In this document: piece by piece, positions 34,307 through 46,000 of the stretch
Position numbering within the stretch: position 1 is the stretch's first letter
How the letters are laid out: every line of letters starts with the position of its first letter
Assembly: GCA_010645155.1 (NCBI GenBank)
Contig: CM021318.1
Coordinates: 130,958-194,957, forward strand
Reading direction: 5' to 3'
Source: Tigriopus japonicus
Taxonomy: Eukaryota > Arthropoda > Copepoda > Harpacticoida > Harpacticidae
DNA: 64,000 nt
Notes under the pieces: model-generated
The model's input: the letters and a program-made list of their open reading frames with translations, nothing else
Databases searched by the model: none
What the model was told of the DNA's origin: nothing
Program-made: the position numbers and the translations under genes

Positions 34307-37300
34307 ATGGAGTATCTTCAGTCCTTAGCAGAGGGATATCGAATCCCTGATTTCAAAAAACTTTGGTATGGGACGGATCAAATAGATGCTGGCGCTCAAG
34401 AGCAGCCTTCCATTTTTGTTCAAATGGAGTCTGTTCTGGTTCAAATTCAAGAAGTTTTATTGTGGAGTAATACGCAACGTTCTGCAGCCATCGGAAGTGG
34501 AACAGTGCTTGGTTTTTGTTATTTCTATTACTCAAGTGCATCCTTAATCAGCTGGATCATGTGGAGTATTTTGGTGGCCTTTGTGGTATCCACGTGGATC
34601 AATCGGATCTGGCCAGAGATCCGAGTAGAACCCTCGCCAGACCAAAAAGCAGATTCTGAAAAATTCACGCCCATCAATCCATCATGTTACAGTGGTCCCG
34701 AAGTTGAGACCATGGTGAAGACCTTCAATGCCAAGTTTTGGGCCCTATGGGCCCGAATGGTTGACATGAGGGCACAAACCCCCGGCAAGTTTTGCTGTTT
34801 GACCTGCAGTTTTTTCATCGTGATCTGGATGATTGGGTCATGGGTGTCCTCATTTACCCTGGGATTATCCCTCATTCTCGCCATGTTCACCATTCCAAAG
34901 CTCGTCCAAGAGTACCTGAAAGATCCAGAGGCTATGCCAATCCTTCAACAAGTTGTACAATTTGTGGAGCCTTTTTTAGGCATGGCTGGCCCTGAGCCCG
35001 CTTATGATGAAGCCGATGGGAGCCCAACCAAAAAGATTGTTGAACCAGAAATCGAGACCAAAGCTCAAACCCTGCTGGAATCGTCACCAATGATGATTGC
35101 TTCGTCGTACCTCAAAACTCTCCAAGCTAAAGTGAATGAAGTGATGCAAGAGCCACAGACTGAAGAGGAACTAATGCCAATAATTGATGATCAAGAGGAT
35201 CAAACGGTTTTGGAAGTTGCCGCGAAGGAAAATGAAGAGGACGAGAGTGATGACAAGGTGAGTGCTTGTTTTTTGTGATCTCCTTTCAGAGCATCTAGAT
35301 TTGTAGCAAGTTGACGCTTCCACCTCCTTTTGGCAGGTCACTTGCGTCATGAACGACCACTAAAAAAGGGAGTGTAACGGCATCAAAACTCTTTTGTCAG
35401 CTGTTGCTTAAAGGAGTCCAATGCCAAGCTCCAAAGAAAGTATAATTAAACAGTTTAAATATGTTTCAGATGACGATTAGCCATGGTCAAGGTGAAGATT
35501 CGCTTCTTCCATCACTTGATACCATTCCTAGTCATGAGGAACTGGACGAAGAATCTGAACCAAACTCCTTGCAAGAGGACGACTTCCTTCCAACAATGAC
35601 AAAATGCCTTGAAGCTCCAAGTTTGATACCAAACACGCCACATCTACAAATCAACCAAGGTAATTCCTATCCCAAACCTCACATCACTAAACATGTCATA
35701 TGGGTTTTTAAGCTCCTAAATTACATTTTTAAGGTGGCAAATGATTTTGTGGCAAAGCGGTAATGCTATGAGTTAATGCTATTAGATAAACTTTTAAGGT
35801 ACTTAAAAGATTGATTTTCAAAATCACAGAATATAATAAAATCAACAAGATGGCGTTGAAAAGTTAATCTCAACCGCGAGGCATCTTTTGATAAGATAGG
35901 TAGATTACTCTGCAACACCTTTATTTATACATGTATGCTACCTCTTGATAATTGTAATTGTTTAATACTCAATATTGTGCTTGAATTTGCTTGTTTTTTG
36001 GATTTCATTAGGAGCAATAGACAGTTTTACATTTTTTAATTTGTTACAATTAGCCTTGCCGCTTGAGTAGAGCACCACCGGTGAGAATGTTGGTTATGGA
36101 ATCTGATCAGTGATCACAATCAATGTATTTGCATAGAAACAAATCTCCTGTAAGTTTTTTGTTTAGTCGAGTTAAAGATTGGCCTTTGATTTTATTTCAT
36201 ACTGTATATCTTATCACAACCTCCAGACTCTCTTTGCTTGTTCTCTAAGGTATTGTAAAATAATTGAAGCCAAATTTTAGGATTCGTTGGAACAAAACAA
36301 GGAAAAATAAAAAAGCTAATTGTTATCAACAGAATTAATTTAGATGATCATCCAGGCAAAGTCGTGCTTGTTTATTGTGGAATCTACGAGCAAAATAAAG
36401 TTATGAAAGTGCTTAGGACTTCTATCAAAAAGAGCACTAGGAAATGATGCTCAGAAATACCGCCGAAAAAGAGATTGAGAGAGACACAGGGCATGAAAAA
36501 TTTTAATTGAAAGTTACAAAAATCACTACCAGATGGAGCCAAAACAGGGGCAAATTCTCTTGATTTCAGACCAATCCTCAACTTACACTTGTAGGCAAAA
36601 TTGCAGCTACCATTTTAAAGTGGATTTTTCTTCATATCTTGAGTCTTTTAGAGCTCAGGTACGATATTATCGTATTCAAAAATCAAAAAATCATGCTGAG
36701 AAATCACAAATTAAGGCCAAAGACTAAACAGAAGCACCCACAACCGTTTCTAGCGCAAGATGGCGCTGATTGTCATTTTTCTCTTTGATTGAAGCTAAAC
36801 TTTGCTTCCTTAAGAAGGCTTGCTCTGATGGCGGCGAGTTGTTCATTTTGAGAACAAGGGAGGGCACCCAAGTAGGATATGTTGAGGGCATGCTAAATCA
36901 TGTAGGAGCCATCCAGGTGAAGCGAATATCGGTTTTATTTAAAATCGTTCATTTACCACGCTATTACTGGACTGAGACTACAGCTTCAAATACACGAGAA
37001 TGTGTTATATTATACGGGAGCTGTGCATCATAAAACAAGACATTCACTACCAATTTTCTGCCACATCAATCAAACGACGGAGTCAAAAGTTATGCGTCTT
37101 TAAGATTTAGGCAAGTGTTGGCGGAAACTGAACTCGTTCTACCTCTTGCAAGATCTTGCTTGCAAAAAGAGGGTTGAGTTCATGACGCGCGTAAATTGGT
37201 CACAAGGGAAAAAGGTCATAGTAAAAACGTCGCCATAAAACGGTCACGGAAAAAATGTTTAAAGGTAAAACGGTCACAGTAAAAAGGTCAGACCGCTCAG

Positions 37301-38233
37301 TTTCGGAGGTAGCCAAGGGGGTGAAACCACTGACCCTGGTTATCGTCCTTGGTTGAAGTTTGTGACGCTAAGATTTACCAGTTGGAACACAATTATGCCA
37401 AGGCAAAGGTCCTATAAGTCAACAGGAAGTCATTCCAAACATTTATTAGGACAATGGTCCTAACCCGCCCCGGATCTGGCGGAATATGGAGGAGGGTGTT
37501 CCCTCGCCCCTCCAGAGTCAAAATTTCAACCATCTTTCGAGATGGCCCGAAGAATGACCCGGAATTCAATAATATCCATGGAAAAGAGATTTTTCATCGT
37601 GACCATTTTATCGTGTGACCTTTTTACTGTGACCGTTTTGTTTGTGATCTTTTTACTTACAATCGAGATTTGCTTAAAAAGTGAAAAGAGAATATATTTA
37701 ATGAAGAAATATGGCTTAAAACAAGCTCATTATATGCCCTTTTTATTCGTACTTTTTGAAATATTTCCGTTTTTAAAGATTGATTTTGTAAGCTTAAACT
37801 ACAAAAGACATTATTTTCCAGGTATTTGGTTTCTACAAGTGATAGAATTATTTTTACATCCGAAATAGATACGATTGGCAGGCATTGTAACACCGCTTAT
37901 TTCCTTGTTACAGAAGAAGGCTCCTCGCCACTGCAATCTTCACAAGGATCTGAAGTCCCTGACTTTTCCTCCTCCGATGATGATGAGGTACAGGTGCCGA
38001 TGTCAGTGCCCAAAGAATCTTCAAATCCCGTGGGTGGTCCACTCATTGCCCCTGAACCTCCTGCTGGACCCATGGGAGACCGTCGTGTTCCACTCGAGAA
38101 CCAAGCTGTGATGTTATCTCAAGCCATGCGAGAGGACTCCATTCCGGAGTCGACCTCTTCTGAGGAGTCCAAAGATGACGAATTCGAGCTGATCACCGAG
38201 GAGGAGCTCAAGCACGTGGATCTGCTCCAATGA
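34307..38233 (+). CDS. ER-phagy receptor, FAM134/RETREG-like
   Basis: Exons 34307-35257, 35470-35659 and 37914-38233 join in frame to 486 residues. Two long hydrophobic hairpins (about residues 58-97 and 160-203) separated by a polar linker form a reticulon-type membrane-curving domain. The C-terminal half is acidic and Ser-rich, and ends with the LC3-interacting motif FELI (residues 471-474) behind an acidic run (SKDDE), then TEEELKHVDLLQ. This layout, and the DDxFEL form of the motif, match the FAM134/RETREG receptors that bend ER membrane and hand it to autophagosomes through Atg8/LC3. The ATG at 34307 follows a 3' splice site, so a 5' UTR intron is likely. The second intron (2.25 kb) carries two repeat elements. 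Confidence 0.88.
36520..36900 (-). repeat. Dispersed repeat, copy 2, inverted
   Basis: Matches 8996-10530 and 39970-40320 in reverse orientation, with landmarks CAAGATGGCGCTGATTGTCA, GAACAAGGGAGGGCACCCAA and CCAGATGGAGCCAAAACAGG. It lies in intron 2 of the RETREG-like gene. Confidence 0.65.
37190..37660. repeat. Inverted-repeat element rich in GGTCA
   Basis: A 21-base segment at 37270-37290 (ACGGTCACAGTAAAAAGGTC plus A) is exactly inverted at 37616-37636. Around it on each side are further variants of GGTCAC and AAAGGTCA, pointing inward on the left and outward on the right. This looks like a foldback or MITE with repeated subterminal motifs. It lies in intron 2 of the RETREG-like gene. Confidence 0.65.
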
Positions 38234-38567
38234 AGATCATCCATCCCCTCTCTTATCTGACATATGTACTACTACGACTACTACTTTGCATTACCAGTAT
38301 TGTTCGCAGCCAATTGATGAGCAAAACAAAATTGTCATTAAATTTAGAACAAACAATATAGCTTTTGGTGCTCTTGACCACATATCCGAGGAAAATCTTT
38401 TACTTCTGACACCTATGAGAGGCTTGGAAGAACCTCACTTATCAAACACAAATGATAATAAACAACGTTCAAACATGTAATGAAAACTCGAGCCGTATTT
38501 AAAAAGCAAGAAATCAAAGCTCGATCAATCTTTGGCTTTTGTTTTAATGATTGATGGTCTTTGAGGT

Positions 38568-41407
38568 ATGAATTGCCGAACGTTTGTGGCTTTGACGGTG
38601 TTTTATCGATTAGCCCTTTGCTCAAATGACAAGTTGCACGCAACCACATTTCGGAATTTTGGAACCACCAAGACCCAATCTACTCCAAGGAATATCCCAG
38701 AGTTCAAAAACGATCCCATGTTCGTGGTCCCACCTAGTGGAACATTCTCTCCTTTGGACCAAGAATTGATTCCATGTGAGGATGAAATCTTACGGAACTT
38801 TCTTACCAATTTTGATTTGTTTGTTGCTGAAGCTGTTGGCACTTTTGTGGTCAAACAGGTTATTTGCTACTGTAAATGTAATTTTAAATGCAATTTTAAA
38901 GACCCATTAATTTCAGCAGATCGCTTTTTATTTATTAAACTATCAAATCTATCAAAACTATCAAAACTATCAAAAATGACGGATGGGTCAAAATTTAACC
39001 TTTAAGTACGTAAAGATTATAGGAACATTCATTTAAAATAGAAAATATTGACCACATTCTAGGCATTCTCAAACTCTTCCTTCAAAGTGGGGAAACGTAT
39101 GTAGTTAAAAATTTGGCATACTAAAATGGAAAAAAAACAGAAATCTGCACTGCAGAATGGCCACCAGATCTATGAAATGGAGACACTTAAAACATAATGC
39201 ATCAATATAGAGATTTGAGGAACGTTCTACCCCTACGTTAACGTACCCCTAAATTGCACTAAGGGTTATTTTCGACAAAAGAGTAGATCCTCTTTGAAAA
39301 AGATTTTACTAAAGGTTCATCGAAAGCAATCCATTCTGTAACATATTTTTTTCTAGCTCAATACAAAAGTACCAAGGATGAATCTTCCAGTACCATGTCT
39401 CCAAAAGTCAGAGCGATTATGCGTCATTTGCCAATTGGGTTTTATGGCTACCCGAATTATTACAATGGGTCCGTGAGTTGCAATTTTGAAAGATTATTTT
39501 GATATAAAAAATTTGGAGCCGCTCTTGGTTTCAGAGAATTCGAGCAACCACAACAACTCGGTCCATTTATTCATAGAGAAGTCCCCAAAGGAACTTCCTC
39601 TGAAGAGTTTTGGAAGGATCGTCTCATTGGTCAGTTGAAAGATTTGAAAAGAGTTCTCATGGAAGACCCAAATGATTCGGTGAAATCATTCTCTACTAAT
39701 CAAGAGATTGCTCCTTATCCACAATTGGACCCTGTTCCATTTGAGAAAAAGTTGAAATTGAACGGAAGAAGTCCAGAAACGACTACTCAAAAAGGTAGGA
39801 AGTGTTGTTGGAACCGAAAATACAGTTGTGCTTCGAGTTGGCACCGCTGTCATTTTTACTCGGAATTTTTGTCTCTTATTCGCGCTATTCGAAGAGTTTG
39901 CAGGTTGGGGTAAGCTTTTTGACCCAAAAACCTGCAACAATAATCAATAGAATTTTTTTTAAGAAACCCGCCATTTTTGTCACCTAGATGGCTTTCAAAC
40001 TATTCAACTCACCTTGCATAGGGTGCCCTCTCTTGTTCTCAGCAAGAACAACTCGCCCGTCAGAGGAACAAGCCAGGCAAGCCGGGTTGAGCTTCAATCT
40101 TAGAAAAAGGTGACAATCTGCGCCACCTGATGGTAAAAATAACTCTGGCTATTTTTGAAAAAAAAATCGTTGGCCTTGGTTGGATTAAAATAACTCAACT
40201 TGATTTTAGATTTCCTTAAGAAAAGAAATCAATGATCTAAGTTACACTTTTTATTTGAGGATATCTCTAAAATCAGGAGACGTTGGCCCTGTTTTGCCTC
40301 CATATAGGATGAATTTTGAGGCATTGATTATATTTATATTGATTCTCTACATGGCAACACTTTGCTAAAATCCAACCCTAAACACATACAAAACATAGGA
40401 GCTACTTTCGTCCTGAATCTAAAACTCTATTTTGAGTATATTAAAAATTGCATTTAGGAGGAGCAATGAGAAACCATAAAACATATCGAAGAACACTTTA
40501 AAAACACTCAGCCTTTTAAAACACAGGTGATGCCTTATGTGCAAGGGTTGTTTTGACTATTTATGCATTAATAACACTAATATGTTTAGGAGAAAGTGTC
40601 ACACCATAAAGGAAAGAAAAGTGGTGTTATTCCTTACATCTAAAGACTCGTCTTTTTCAGGTTGTTTTCTATGATTGGGCTAGTCAAATATATCTTTGAA
40701 AGCTTAAATCAAGAATGATTGCCATCTCAAGAAATGGTTTCAAGTATTTATTCAGCGAAAATGCACTTTCATTTGAAATGATCGCGAAAATCTAACTCAG
40801 GAGCCATTTCAGGAAATGAGGACAGTGTTCGTACATCCTTTTTCTCCTTTTCTTGATTCACTAGAATCAAACCCAGAAATAGGAGTTTCGAACAAATCTC
40901 ATGGTACATTCACATGTTCCCTCGCCCAACCTACTTTCTAGTTTTGGTACCAAATGAACCCATAAGCAACGAGGGCAATCTGAAGAATATATCCGAACTC
41001 AATCTAGAGAATGAGACCAATCACGATGTCAACGTGAGCTCCAATGTGAGTGTTGATGATTGGAACACGGATGGATCCCAGAAGCAAGGGTTTCGATCGT
41101 TCCAAGAAGCCATTGCCAAGAGTGTTGGAGATTATTATCCCAACGATGCCCATGACATTCATATTGCCTTGGAAACACCAAACAAAAGGCTCCACGAATT
41201 CCATCAATCAGGTATTTGGAAGAGAAAGATTAGTATATTAATGTCTCCGTTCCTCCATTGAAAGTCTAACATGCGACAAAATTTTCAGACTTCCAAGAAA
41301 CCAGCACTGAATTTATGAAATTGGAAGACATGGTGGATGACTTTGGAAATATTACGCCGAAATCCATTGAACTTGATAATCCTTCTAAAAAAGATAATTA
41401 TAAATAA
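38568..41407 (+). CDS. Secreted orphan protein, 354 residues
   Basis: Five exons, 38568-38871, 39357-39468, 39535-39794, 40942-41211 and 41289-41407, join with all phases closing. The first donor is T|GTAAAT; the stronger-looking CAG|GTTATT 13 bases earlier would break the frame. The N-terminus MNCRTFVALTVFYRLALC is a likely signal peptide. The mature part is hydrophilic and rich in Asn, Pro, Glu and Tyr (GFYGYPNYYNGEFEQPQQLG, NATNH-type glycosylation sites such as NET and NVS), with no recognised domain and few Cys. The stop codon lies inside an AATAAA (41403-41408), so the 3' UTR is very short. The next gene downstream is another secreted orphan with similar composition and mostly phase-1 introns, perhaps a distant relative. 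Function unknown. Confidence 0.78.
39970..40320 (+). repeat. Dispersed repeat, copy 3
   Basis: Shares CACCTAGATGGC, GGGTGCCCTCTCTTGTTCTC, GACAATCTGCGCCACCTGAT and GGCCCTGTTTTGCCTCCAT with the copies at 8996 and 36520. It lies in intron 3 of the secreted orphan gene. Confidence 0.65.
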
Positions 41408-42220
41408 AAGATATATATTCATGAACAAGGATTTTAACCAAATCTAAGTCTTCGACGCATTTAGTAAGAACCCAAGGACAAGGAAAATGAATCTTCTTCG
41501 ATGAAATAAGATATTTTTGGACTTCTTGCGTTAGCTAGAAAAATTGAGTTGTTTTCGCTTGTTCTAATCTTAAAAAGGGAAGAAAGGATGCTTTCTGAGT
41601 TATTTTTGCTTGTTGTAGGTAGAAGTGCACAGCATCAAGTTACAGAAATATAATGAATTGTTTAGAGGCTTGATTAGAATTTTTGCTCTCTGCAATGGAA
41701 CACTTCCCTTCCTTGCCAAGCCAGAATTCTGCGAATCATTAGAAATGATAAGAGAGACCCTAATTTAGAGACTAAATTCTCTAAACTAAAAACCTATGAA
41801 TGCCCAACCAACACAGGTTGTCTGTGATGTCTTCCAACAAGGGGGAAATTATAGCTCATGATTAAAGAAAATCTTTTCTTGTCAGAAACACTTCTAACCT
41901 ATTTGGCTCATTTGAAAGCAAAGTTTGGGCAATGAAAATCCGCAAGTCTGCTGCAAATGTGTCTTAAGTATTTATCTGTTAGGCAAACTGTGAATTTTAA
42001 TTCGTGTGGAGTTTGAACAAGCACCAGTTAATGTCTAGCAATTGGGTGACTGACAACTCAATTAAAAAAGAATTGTTATTGAACTTGGTCAGAATCTGCT
42101 GAATGTTGATGCTATGTCATGACAAATCACCAGCACGAATTATAGACACCATACATGTATGTTAGCCATTGACGGCCAGACCCTATATCAGGCAGGGTTT
42201 CTTGAAATGATCATGTAGAC
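41408..42220. other. Intergenic stretch
   Basis: AT-rich with no recognised gene; it is followed by a hAT-type MITE and then by the presumed promoter of the second secreted gene (42448-43096). Confidence 0.4.
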
Positions 42221-42447
42221 CAGGGGTCGGCAACCGGTGGCCCGCAGCCCTAATGTGGGCCCAGGAGCTACGGAGAAAGTCCAAAATAGTGGGCCCGAGA
42301 GCCATCCATAGTACTGTACTTGTGGGCCCAAAGCTCTTTGACCGCTAATTTGCGGGCCCCTAAACCTACCACTGCCTGTTTGATGGCCCCCTGACAACAC
42401 AAATCAAATTTCGTGGGCCTTGACCCAAAAATGGTTGCCGACCCCTG
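42221..42447. mobile_element. hAT-type MITE, 227 bp
   Basis: Ends CAGGGGTCGGCAACC and GGTTGCCGACCCCTG are perfect 15-base inverted repeats of the form known for many hAT MITEs. Flanks ATGTAGAC and ATTTAAAC match at six of eight bases, a decayed target duplication. The interior is full of GGGCCC-type words. The family is the same as 62309-62685. Confidence 0.85.
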
Positions 42448-43096
42448 ATTTAAACAATAGAGAGAAGTACTGAGTTTCCTGGAGTAGGAGACAAACCAAT
42501 GGACTTATGATTTTCAGTAGGATCAAATCAATTCCCCCCAACATTTCCAAATTAAGCTTTGCCTAAGCTGACTAGAACATGTATTTAACTTTTGAACACA
42601 ATTGAAAGAAGGAATCAAAAGTTATGCTCCTTCACGACTCAGAACAGATACCAAGATTGACTGAGCTAGCACTCTTTTGGGAACATTTTTTAGCACAAAA
42701 GGTGCTGAGGAGGCATTACTTTTTACTCCGAAGTTCGATGAAGCTTAGAATTGAAAGACGTACGTACAGAAAGCAAGGCCTCATTTGCAGAAGAACATAG
42801 ATCTTACAAGATATCAAAATTCTCACTGCTAGCCTTCCACTTCAGCAAATTCAGTGCTTCTTGCCAAAAGTTAAATTTCAAGTCCATCGCAAATGTTGAA
42901 AAAAAATGTTTTCCCTTGAATAAATGAAGAAGCATGTGACTCTAAAAGATCTGCCAACATAACTCGAATATGATTAAAATCTTGATGCCTTGTATTATGA
43001 TATAAGAGTCCTGTTGGAAATGAATTGGTCATCAATCAACATCGATCAAGTTCAAAATGACAAGCTTATCAAGTCCTCATTTGCTTTGACGTGATC

Positions 43097-46000
43097 ATGG
43101 TTCCACTTCTCGTGTTGTGTCTTTTGGCTCGAGGACTTGCAACTCCTAATCCCGATTGTATGGATCAATAAAAAATTTCGATCATCCCTATTTGCTCCAC
43201 AGACTTTCTTGTTTTGTAGATTCCGATCGACATTATCGTGCCAGAAACATGTGGGATCCAATCATCGACGAAATGAGCATCTTACCCGATAGCGAACGAG
43301 TGGAAGAAGCTCCAGTGACCCCATTTCATCCACCTTCCAACGCAAGTGCCCTCACCCAAAATTCATCAACATTATTAATAACAACAACAACAACAACCAT
43401 TTCGACGACAGCAGCAACTGAAAGCACAACAATAATGATGGGAAATGTAACTGATTTGGCCGAGGTTAATATGAATGACACGAAAGCGGACAAGGTTATT
43501 ATGACTGATGATGTTCTGGACCAGCCAAGTATTACACAGAGTTGATAAATGTCCCTTTAAAAGGTGCTCAATTGTTAATTATTTTCAGCGCCTTTTTCAG
43601 TTGCCGCTACATCTTTCAAAAGGACAAACATTTTGGGACAAACAAGTAAGTGGGCATTTAAGACAATGGCTAACGTGAAAGTGATCAAGAAGTGTGCAGA
43701 TTTCTAGAAAATGGTATTTCAGGCCAAAAACAAGACAATTAGCTTTTGCTATTTGTTCGTTTAAAGCAACTAGTTGTCAAACAAGGTTGCATTTGTCATT
43801 TTGTACTTTGAACCAAAGATAACAGGACTGAAAATTTCTGGCCCAAATTTCCAAAACAGAAAAAGCAAAAGACAAAAAAGCAACTCTACGAAAATGAGAA
43901 ACCACTGACAAAATTTTTATTTATTTATTTATCTATTTTAAATTGCCTAAATTTCCCATTGAAATACCTCATTTTTTAAGGTCAAAGATTCCCATCAAAC
44001 GAAGAATATCAGAACCAAATCGAATATGAAAATGACAATCCAAATGAAATTGAAGGTCCAAAACGACCTCAATTTCGACCTCAAGGTCCGATAAACAATT
44101 CCTGGCCAAGAAGATACCAACAAGTGGAATCAAGGCCAAAGCGACCTTTGAAAAAGGCTCAGAAGGTCCCACTGAACCAAACTGTTTCACAACATCCCGT
44201 GATTACAAAAACGGAAATAAAAAAGACCGACAGTCTGCCTTCCGATGGGGAACAAGTAAAAAAAGCCGTCCAGATTGACATTTTTCCCGATGAACTCGCT
44301 AAAAATGATGAAAGACCCTCGATTCCAAAAGAAAGTGCTCTCAATCAATCCAATTATGAACCTGCAATGGAAAATCCAGACAATGAGTCAATTGTCATCA
44401 CAATCAATAAAACACAACACAAGGAACACCTTTTGTCCAACGATGGATCAAATGAGCAAAAACCTGTCATCAATATGACCCAAAATATCGTTCCACAAGA
44501 TGATCCAAATGAGGTCAAATCACCGAATGTTTTGCCAATAAGGCATTCCTTTAGCAATAGAATGCTGGGGAAACAAATTCAAATGCCAATTTATGGCAGC
44601 TCTTATTACGACTTTTACCCTGATTTGAATATTCAATACCTTCAGAGTCCACAAATTGCTTCGTATCCTAGTTATGAGCAATACCAAGTTCCTCAACCTC
44701 GACAACACTCAAAGAGGCATAAACCAAATACTTATCCTGGAATCAAATTTCCACTCTATAACCAGCTACCTCAGAGGCAATTACGTACAATATTTGCGGA
44801 CTATGACTATCGAAACTTGAAAGAACATCCGGATCGTTCCCACGCAAATAACAGATACGGTAAGTGATATAAAGAACATCTTTACCTAGACCGACTTCTC
44901 ACCAAATGAATCAGCCTTGATATCATGAACAATTCCAATTGACAACCCCCGATGGCGAGACTTTTGAATTGACATGCGAAGTTCAAAGCACAATTTCAGT
45001 AGAAAGTGAAACGGCGTAAAACGTTCAAGTCTCTTTTGGCCAATCATGAGCAGGACCACCAAATTTTGTTAAAAAAATTGCCAAAACTTGTAATATTTTT
45101 GGTACCCATTTTGAGAATTTATGTAACGAAATCGATTTTTCTGGTAATTTTACAAGCCCTTTTCTAATTATTTACAGAAGAAACTGACCTTTTCCTATGG
45201 TCCCATCATCTGTAAATCTTACTTCTAGTTTTTGAACACCTAATACAAATAATTTTTATAGAATTGCAACTGTAACAAATCCTCCCTGCGTCTTATCATA
45301 GTTTGATTTCGCCATCTGTTTCCACATCTTTGTAAAGGGAACAAGCAATTTCCCTAGATTTTTTTGAAATTTCCCGAATTTTGTAATTTTAGAAAAAAAA
45401 CACGCAAATTTTTGTTTGTACATTGTAAATTACTAAATACAGTACAAGTATATGATGGCCCCAACGATAAACTAAATATGTTTTGTTGCAACTACAATGT
45501 ATAATGTCGGCTTATTTCCTAACTTTGATTTTAATTGATGAATTAACATTTTTCTAGAAAAAAAATTAGCAGAACAAGCATTTATCCAACGTGTTTTGTT
45601 AAATTTTCCCCCATTTTTGCAAATTTTCCCCGATTTTTGTAAACTTTCCCGCATTTTTGTAAATTTTCCCCATTTTTGTAAATTTTCCCCCATTTTTGTA
45701 AATTTTCCCCCATTTTTGCAAATTTTCCCCCATTTTTCCCCCCCACAGTTTCAGGTCTCATTGAGGCTCATGTTATGAGTAAATCCTTAAAATTGAGATC
45801 TGCTGGGATACTCAGTAGTCCATTTCAACCCAAATTTGTGCCCTCCTTCTTTTATATGCAAGATGCTTCCAATTACTTCATTGCTGCTGTTTTTTTAAAT
45901 TTTTAATTGCTGCTATACCCTAGGGCTCCAACAGGAAATGCACTAATAGCTTTTTTTAACAATATTTCGTGACTATAAAACTGTAAATTTAAAAAATATT

